From: Glebionis coronaria
Lineage: Eukaryota > Streptophyta > Magnoliopsida > Asterales > Asteraceae
Length of the DNA stretch: 64,000 nucleotides
Assembly (NCBI GenBank): GCA_025667525.1
Contig: CM046878.1
Location: forward strand, 390,790,974-390,854,973
Direction of reading: 5' to 3'
A model generated the notes under the pieces. The model saw only the letters and a list, made by a program, of their open reading frames with translations. It ran no database searches and was not told where the DNA came from. Below are positions 58,485 through 64,000 of this stretch, piece by piece; positions within the stretch are counted from its first letter, which is position 1; each line of letters begins with the position of its first letter. A program made the position numbers and the translations under genes.

Positions 58485-58968
58485 CGATATCGATATCAAT
58501 CGAGGATAACGATCAGGATAATAGTTACGGAAGTGAACCGATGAAATAGGATAAGACGTGAAACCGCGAGCTTCTAACGAAAACCTAAAATAAAATGTCG
58601 CGTCTTAGAAGCATAAACGACAACGATTACCAAAGCAAGTCTCAAACATGGATCTCGCTAGACGTGATCTGCTTTGATCTATTATACCACACCGAACCAT
58701 CATTTTCTCTTTGCCCATAACACGAAAATTAATATTGAAGCAAAACGTGTCTTTAGTGCTCAATTTATCATGTATCATGTAGTATCTTTATTATAAAAAT
58801 ATATTGCTAAAAAGTATGCTTCGTTAGTAAGTAAAGAAGCACAATCAGACACGTTTCGTCTATGAAAGAAACGTATCCTTACATAGACACGTATAGCATA
58901 TCATCAATTTCATTTACTATGTTGAGTACAATATTAAAAAAAATGTTCCAAGTTGCAAATAGAGATGA
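58485..58968. other. F interior, left of G, nothing recognised
   Basis: AT-rich, no open frame with a recognisable domain. Confidence 0.4.
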
Positions 58969-58971
58969 TAA

Positions 58972-60454
58972 GAGCGAGGGGAGCGGTGGTGCCATAGCTG
59001 GCTGTTAGCCCTTTGGCGCCAGCCCTCCGTTGGTGCACCGTACCGAGCCTCGCGCCAACGGAGCTCGCGCCAACGGCAACAACTCGCGTTAAAGCCCCCC
59101 CCCCTTTTTTTTCATTTTTTGAATTTATAGCCGTTGGCTAGGGCTGTTAAAAAAATTGAAAAAACTAGCCGTTGGGTTTTAAATTTTTTTTTCAAACAAC
59201 ATTCTACAAATCCCTATATATTATACCTCATTTCATTCATTTTTTCCAATCCAATCTATTACTTCCAATCCTAATTTCTTTCAATTTCTTTACAAAAAAT
59301 GGATCCTAATTGGACTACCAACATGCTTAACGATCCCTCCAATCAATTCCAAAACTACAATCCCGGTTCATCTTCGAATCCGGGTTCGTCTTCTCAACCC
59401 AACACTTCTATTCTCCGTTTTTCCCACCACAACAAAATGAAGCTTACATGAAATACCAACAAGAACAATGGGCGAAGTTTCAACAATTTCAACAATCACA
59501 AATGGGTTCACAACCACAGACTCAATCACAACCACAAACTACACCACAATCCGACCAACAATCCCATCACCTAATCGACGAAGACGAAAATGAAGAACAA
59601 ATCCCGATAGAAACATCAAAGAAAGTTCGTCGTAAGGCTAAGGCTAAGACTAGTAAGAAGGCGAAAGAGAAGGCGAAAGAGGTGGTTGAGGTGGAGGACG
59701 ACGATGAAGATGATACGGCTCGGCATTTGTGGACCGATGACGAGGAGTTGCTTTTAGCCCAATGCTTCATAGAGATTTCGGAGGATGCTAGGGTTGGTGT
59801 GAGTCAAACAAAGGAAACTTTTTGAAAGGCGAAACCGTCTCCGTGTTACCGAAGAAGGTCCCGAGTTTTTTGGTCCCGACGCCGTCCAGAGGCCGCCCGG
59901 GTCGTATCGTATTGCCAAAAGTCAAAGATCAACCAACTCGTCGGCTACTTCCGGTTCAAACCCGGAAGCTTATCAACAAATGATGAAAGAACAATACGAG
60001 ATCGAGAGACAAGCCAAGTTGAAAATCATGGAGCGTGAGTCAAGCGCGAAAATAAAATATTTCAACACGCACATGGTCGCTCAAGAATTCGCAATCCTTC
60101 AAATCGACACAAGCAACATGAGTGCCTCGGACCGGGCAATCATCGAGAGTCGAAAGGATTCGATTCGCGCATCGTATGCCCTTCCCAGGAACTAGTTTAT
60201 TTATTTCCGTTATGTATTTTCTTTATCTTAAGTTTTTCGTAATGTTTTTTTTATTGTAATGTTTTTTTTATTAATGAAGTTTTTATTTAACTTAAGTTTT
60301 GTGGAAAAAAAATAATTAATTCCGTTGGCACCAGAAATTCTGGTGCCAACGGTTACCTCAGAAATGTGGTGCCAACAGGATTCTGGTGCCAAAGGCCCAG
60401 AATCCTACGTGGCGCCTTTGGCACCACTTTCTGGTGCCAATGGCTCCCAGCCTC
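58972..60454 (+). mobile_element. Element G, Harbinger-like DNA transposon without transposase
   Basis: Imperfect terminal inverted repeats (gagcgaggggagcggtggtg and, reversed, gaggctgggagccattggca) are flanked by TAA (58969-58971 and 60455-60457), the 3-bp target typical of PIF/Harbinger. The ends are followed by runs of the form tggtgccaacgg in both orientations. Between them lies a broken gene like the Myb/SANT-type companion protein of Harbinger elements. No DDE transposase is seen, so it would be non-autonomous. Confidence 0.7.
59299..60195 (+). pseudogene. Myb/SANT-like Harbinger ORF1-type protein, internally deleted
   Basis: ATG 59299. The first 50 codons (MDPNWTTNMLNDPSNQFQNY then Ser/Pro-rich) shift frame near 59410 into a Gln-rich part, a basic stretch (KKVRRKAKAKTSKKAKEKAK) and an acidic one. 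Then comes RHLWTDDEELLLAQCFIEIS (near 59715), the first helix of a Myb/SANT-like domain. The rest of that domain is lost near 59822. The frame returns at about 59890 with a basic RPPGSYR start, SSATSGSNPEAYQQMMKEQY and a long coiled-coil end to 60195. Similar plant proteins pair with the Harbinger transposase to bind the terminal repeats. Many are mis-annotated as NAM-associated or glutathione S-transferase T3-like. Confidence 0.65.
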
Positions 60455-60457
60455 TAA

Positions 60458-61397
60458 GTATGTTGCATATGACGTGTTGGTGTTGAAAGAAAATAAATGT
60501 GGTGACATTATTAGTTAACTTTACCATAACATATGTAAAAGCGGGTATTATTGATACCTGATATTTTAAAAGTTACGCAATTTGAAAGATATGCGTTAAA
60601 ACACGAAAAATAAACGCTCAATATAAAATAAAAACTTAGACATTTGGAGGACATTTATATTTTGATAATTAATTTACATAAAATATTTAATTTCATTTCC
60701 ATCTAGGTGCTATAGTTACTAAAATTAGATGTACATGTAATTAATCAACCAATATAAGGACCAGGTTGTTAAAAGAAGCTATAAACAAATATAGTCTCGA
60801 TCATGTATATTGTTTTAAAATGGCTTGATATTATGTAAATTAGTCAAACGCGTACTTATGATTTTAACTAGTAAAGACACGTGTTTTCAATGTGGCATCA
60901 CATATAGACATTCAGTTACACCTATTATCATTGTTGTCATGAGGTTAATGAATATACGACTCTATAGATATCATGACTATACGTGTCATCTTCCTAGCGT
61001 AGATTTAGAAACAAGAGATTACTTGCAAGTTAATTTACTTAGTGATCATGTATAAATATGTGCATAACTAATTTTTCATGAATATTTACAAGTCACATAT
61101 ATAAATACAACTGCTAAAGGAGATTAGTCCAACAACATTGAGACAATTTAAAATTGTTTATATACAAAGAAAAAGATCATTCACAACAAATATTTATATA
61201 ATTTTGTGGTACTGCATGAGCATGATCTAGTAGAAAACAAGTAGATCAAGGAGAAGAATTAAATGCAAAGATATGCCATGGGTTCTTTGTATGTAGAGCT
61301 AAGATTAGGGGTTATCAACGTGGTTAGGAAGGTGGCGGTTTGAGGGTTTCTTTTAAATGATGTTTTTTTGTGTCCGCTTTCTGTACTCATTCTGTAT
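60458..61397. other. F interior, right of G, nothing recognised
   Basis: AT-rich, no recognisable coding or structural element. Confidence 0.4.
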
Positions 61398-62427
61398 TTG
61401 TTAAGGTGAGTTCATAGCCTCGCTTTTACTACTTTATTATTTTATGAAACCCGCGAGGGGGATACATGCTACTTTTTACGAATCGACGCAAGTACTTGAA
61501 GTGTATGCTTATTTTATCCCTTTTAGTCATGAACCGTTAATTACTTGGACCGACTGTACTGGTTGAGTAAACGCGAATGCTGTGAATAGATCTATTGGGA
61601 TTGACCTCTCCGTCCGGGTTTAACGGAAAACCGACTAGACGCATTGTATTTGAAACTTAAACTGAATAACGGATGTTAATGTTCGGTTTCATGAGCTAAA
61701 TGCGATAACTGATGCTATCTGTCTGTTGTAAACTGAATACTTGAAATCTTGTGGTCCGCTGCTTTTACTTGCAAACCTATGAATTCACTCAACCGTTGTG
61801 TTGACATTTTAGCATGTATTTCTCAGGTACTCAGGTTTAAGAGCAGTTGGAGCATGGAGTCGCACTGGGTATATTAAAGGCAATAAAATACTGATTACCA
61901 TTCAATAAAATTTTTGAAACTGTTTATTATTACAATATGGTTGGGACCTGTTTTTAAACTCTGATATTAAATTATTAAATGGATTAAACTTTTCAAACGC
62001 ATCTCTTTGAGTCATTTTCTGTAACTTGTGTGTTGTGCTATAAAGTAATACTCCTAATGACCGTTCCAATGCTATCCGAAATTTGGGAGTATTACACCCT
62101 GGGAAGATCCCTCCGGTTCTGGTTGGATCATAGGACTTAAACCTAACCACCCTTTTGACACAAATAACGTCGTGAATTAAAGATGTTGTGGGTTTTTGAT
62201 CGTAACCATAAGTGCTTGAGTCTTTAGATCACATTTTAATTACATTTTCTCCCCTATTTCTAATATATTAAATCGTTTGATGTTAGAGATACCAAATTTG
62301 ATTAAAATATATTTTGAAAAAATAGTCTTAAAAACTTTCAGGAGAAAAATGTGTCAAACTTAGCATGAATTATTGGAACATTTTATGTAGTGTCGAGCAC
62401 ACAATTTTTTGAAAGATTTTGAATAAT

Positions 62428-63990
62428 TGATAGGTGTGTAAACACCCATCCTTTTACCACTTAATTCGGGCTAAAACGAGACCAAAACACGTATTTAATA
62501 TCATTTGTTTGGAATTATGCGTGGTTTTTGTGTTTATTGTGTTTTCAGAGCCAACCGGATAAATATTAAAGAAAACATGGGATTGCACGGGATTTATCAA
62601 GGAAAAAGACTCAAGATAAAGTCTACTGTCCAAGAGATGCAAAAGATTTGAAGTCACTGGGCCTATTCGAAGATTTATTGAAGAAAAGGACTAAAGACGG
62701 AAGATTTTCATAAGTCGAAGAAACTCGAGTCTATTTAACGAAGAAATTAAAAGACGAGTTGGATTTAATCGACGACAAATCCCGAATCAGAATCAAAAAC
62801 GTCAACTTTTCTGAAAAGACGAGAAGACAAGAAGAAAGGGAGAAAGCCCACTCACCAACCAACCACTAGGAGTATAAATAGTTTTTCCCTTCACACAATT
62901 AGGGAGTTAGCTTCATTTTCTTTTTCCAGTTCTTTTGGTTCGTGGTTTTCATCACAAACACCACTAGGGTGTTTGATGATTTTTCATTTTTCTTTTCAAT
63001 CTTGTAATCCTTAATCATTAACCTTGTTACTCTTCTATTAATCAATCCATTCCATCTTTCTATTCATCTTGTTCTTCATCATTTTTATTGCAAGTTTCTA
63101 AGTTTCTTATTTGATTTTAGTTTGATCTTAAAAAGTTGTTGATTTAGTGTTTTTATTGGTGGGATTTGTTTCCTATGGTATGTTAGTGATTATTGGTTAG
63201 TTTGGTAAAACCTTTTTGAGTATTGGAGTTGATTTGGGTTTATAACCGTGACCCCCTGTTTGCTGTTACTGTTACTGTTCTTCGTGCCCAGATATTCCGA
63301 ACAAGACGAACTTTCCGAATAGGCGATTTTGTGTTTCCCTTATTCGGAATTTTGGATATTCCGAATAGGGGTGTTTCCATTTCTTTTACTCGGAATATTT
63401 CAGATATTCCGAATAGCCTTGTTTTTCCGCATAGACTTTATTTTATCTTCTTTATTCGGAATAAACCAGTTATTCCGATTAGGCCTTATTTTCCGCATAG
63501 AGCAGTTTTTCCGAATAGTCCATATTTCCCGAATGGTCCTGACTTTCCGCATAAGCAACATTTTTCCAAATAGAGTTCTATATTCCGCATCAGCCAAATA
63601 TTCCGAATAGACCCGCTTTTCCGAATAGGGGTATTTTTCCGCATAGAGCATTACTTTCCGCATAAGCTTGTTTTTCCGCATAGATGTCAACTTTCCGAAT
63701 AGAGAAGATTTTTCCGAATGGCCATATATTCCGCATAGGCATGTTTTCCGCATAAGGGTTATTTTCAGCATAGGGTATTTTTTCAGTAAGAGTAATTTTT
63801 CTGCTTTACCATTTAATTGTGTGTATCTACTGTTTCCGGCTTTAATTTTTATTCACTTACCTGTTTAGTAGAATAGAAAACCAAATCCACTTTTTGTCAC
63901 CAAGAACAAATCATTCCACTTTGAACTGAGATCAATTCGAGAGGATACCGAGAAATATTTTGAACCCACACATTGAAAAAGCCTTGTATC
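62428..63990 (+). repeat. Element I, 5' LTR of a third Athila-type retrotransposon
   Basis: Begins tgataggtgtgtaaacacccatcc, as in D, and is followed by aaa and the primer-site start tggcgcc (63994-64000) at the window edge, so the body lies to the right. It is related to the B and D LTRs at the start (cgagaccaaaacacg, ttatgcgtggttt) but clearly a different family. TATAAATA is at 62873-62880. Confidence 0.85.
63290..63790 (+). repeat. TTCCGAATA/TTCCGCATA array in the I LTR
   Basis: More than twenty units with TTCCGAATAG or TTCCGCATA(A/G), spaced 15-25 bases apart, downstream of the TATA box and ahead of the primer site. It has the same position and the same TTCCG core as the B and D arrays, but a different 3' half of the unit. 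Confidence 0.85.
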
Positions 63991-63993
63991 AAA

Positions 63994-64000
63994 TGGCGCC
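63994..64000 (+). other. Primer-binding site of element I (cut by the window end)
   Basis: tggcgcc, the start of the Athila-type site seen in B and D. Confidence 0.8.

Larger units (their letters stand above)
57592..62096. mobile_element. Element F with long inverted arms
   Basis: Left arm 57592-58484 and right arm 61398-62096 are inverted copies with indels. Matching blocks include gctcat-gaaccgaac, atagatctatt, cccctcgcgggttt and gcgaggctat-gactcacctta. Ends are tttaacacccccaaattt and, reversed, tgtaatactcccaaattt. No transposase is seen, apart from remnants in the inserted element G. No TSD is visible: the flanks gaatc and ccctg do not match. It may be a non-autonomous Mutator-like element with long TIRs, or two LTR-like copies in opposite orientation. 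Confidence 0.65.
55696..62427 (-). mobile_element. Element E, copia-type fragment related to C, split by F and cut by I
   Basis: On the - strand: a 3' LTR (about 55696-56073), a polypurine tract (tgggggaga at 56074-56082) and a 3' non-coding region similar to that of C. It continues to 57591, and after F from 62097 to 62427, where Athila LTR I begins. The resumed part matches C at 25330-25400 (gggaagat-cctccggt). Only the 3' end of the element is present; its coding part would lie beyond I. The left LTR edge is a best guess, since no TSD can be paired. Confidence 0.75.

Noticed and set aside
59299..60195. Host NAM or glutathione S-transferase gene
   Set aside because: It lies inside inverted repeats with a TAA duplication and is internally deleted; these names come from mis-annotation of Harbinger companion proteins.
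63223..63610. Phe/Arg/Ile-rich open frames near the window end
   Set aside because: Translation of the TTCCGAATA array in the LTR.

Overview
The window is plant nuclear DNA and is almost entirely a nest of transposable elements. The reverse transcriptase families, the long Athila-type LTRs, the L1-type LINE and the very long extra ORF behind a copia-type pol are typical of a large, repeat-rich eudicot genome. The copia gag/pol and the accessory ORFs most resemble repeats I remember from Asteraceae, but that is from memory and no search was run. The only ordinary-looking host gene is a small GRF-type zinc-finger protein at 528-842.

The layout can be read from matching LTRs and target-site duplications (TSDs). 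The outermost insert is H, an LTR-like sequence of about 1.95 kb (1068-2261 plus 54715-55473, TSD AGATT). Element A (2262-54714) sits inside it. A is a non-autonomous LTR element with a tRNA-iMet-type primer site and three ORFs without polymerase domains. A's ORF1 was hit twice. Athila-type gypsy element B (6183-23248, + strand, TSD gatct) lies in it, and so does copia-type element C (23459-49495, - strand, TSD tgctt). B carries an L1-type LINE (14901-20957). C carries a second, polymerase-less Athila-type element D (28173-35390, - strand) and a piece of mitochondrial DNA that includes part of the 18S rRNA (25729 to about 26335).

Right of H lies E, a fragment of a copia element related to C (about 55696-57591 and 62097-62427). 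It is interrupted by F, an element with long inverted arms (57592-62096), and F itself contains G, a Harbinger-like element (58972-60454, TSD taa). A third Athila-type LTR, I (62428-63990), cuts E off, and the window ends inside its primer-binding site.

Most coding regions are dead. Gag and pol of B, the LINE and C all carry stops and frameshifts. By contrast A's ORF1 is simply cut by two clean insertions and its three parts stay in register. The supported division of labour is that B- and C-type elements encode protease, reverse transcriptase, RNase H and integrase, while A and D carry LTRs, primer sites and polypurine tracts but no polymerase, so they would need enzymes supplied in trans.

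The most interesting signals are non-coding. In A, a four-arm module of GCGGTTCC/GGAACCGC with nearly fixed spacing lies 30 bases upstream of the LTR TATA box and recurs ahead of each of the three internal ORFs. In C, arrays of ATCGCAAT lie upstream of both gag and the extra ORF. In all three Athila-type LTR families, arrays built on TTCCGAA lie downstream of the TATA box. Together these suggest that several unrelated elements here carry short-motif arrays in leader or promoter positions.
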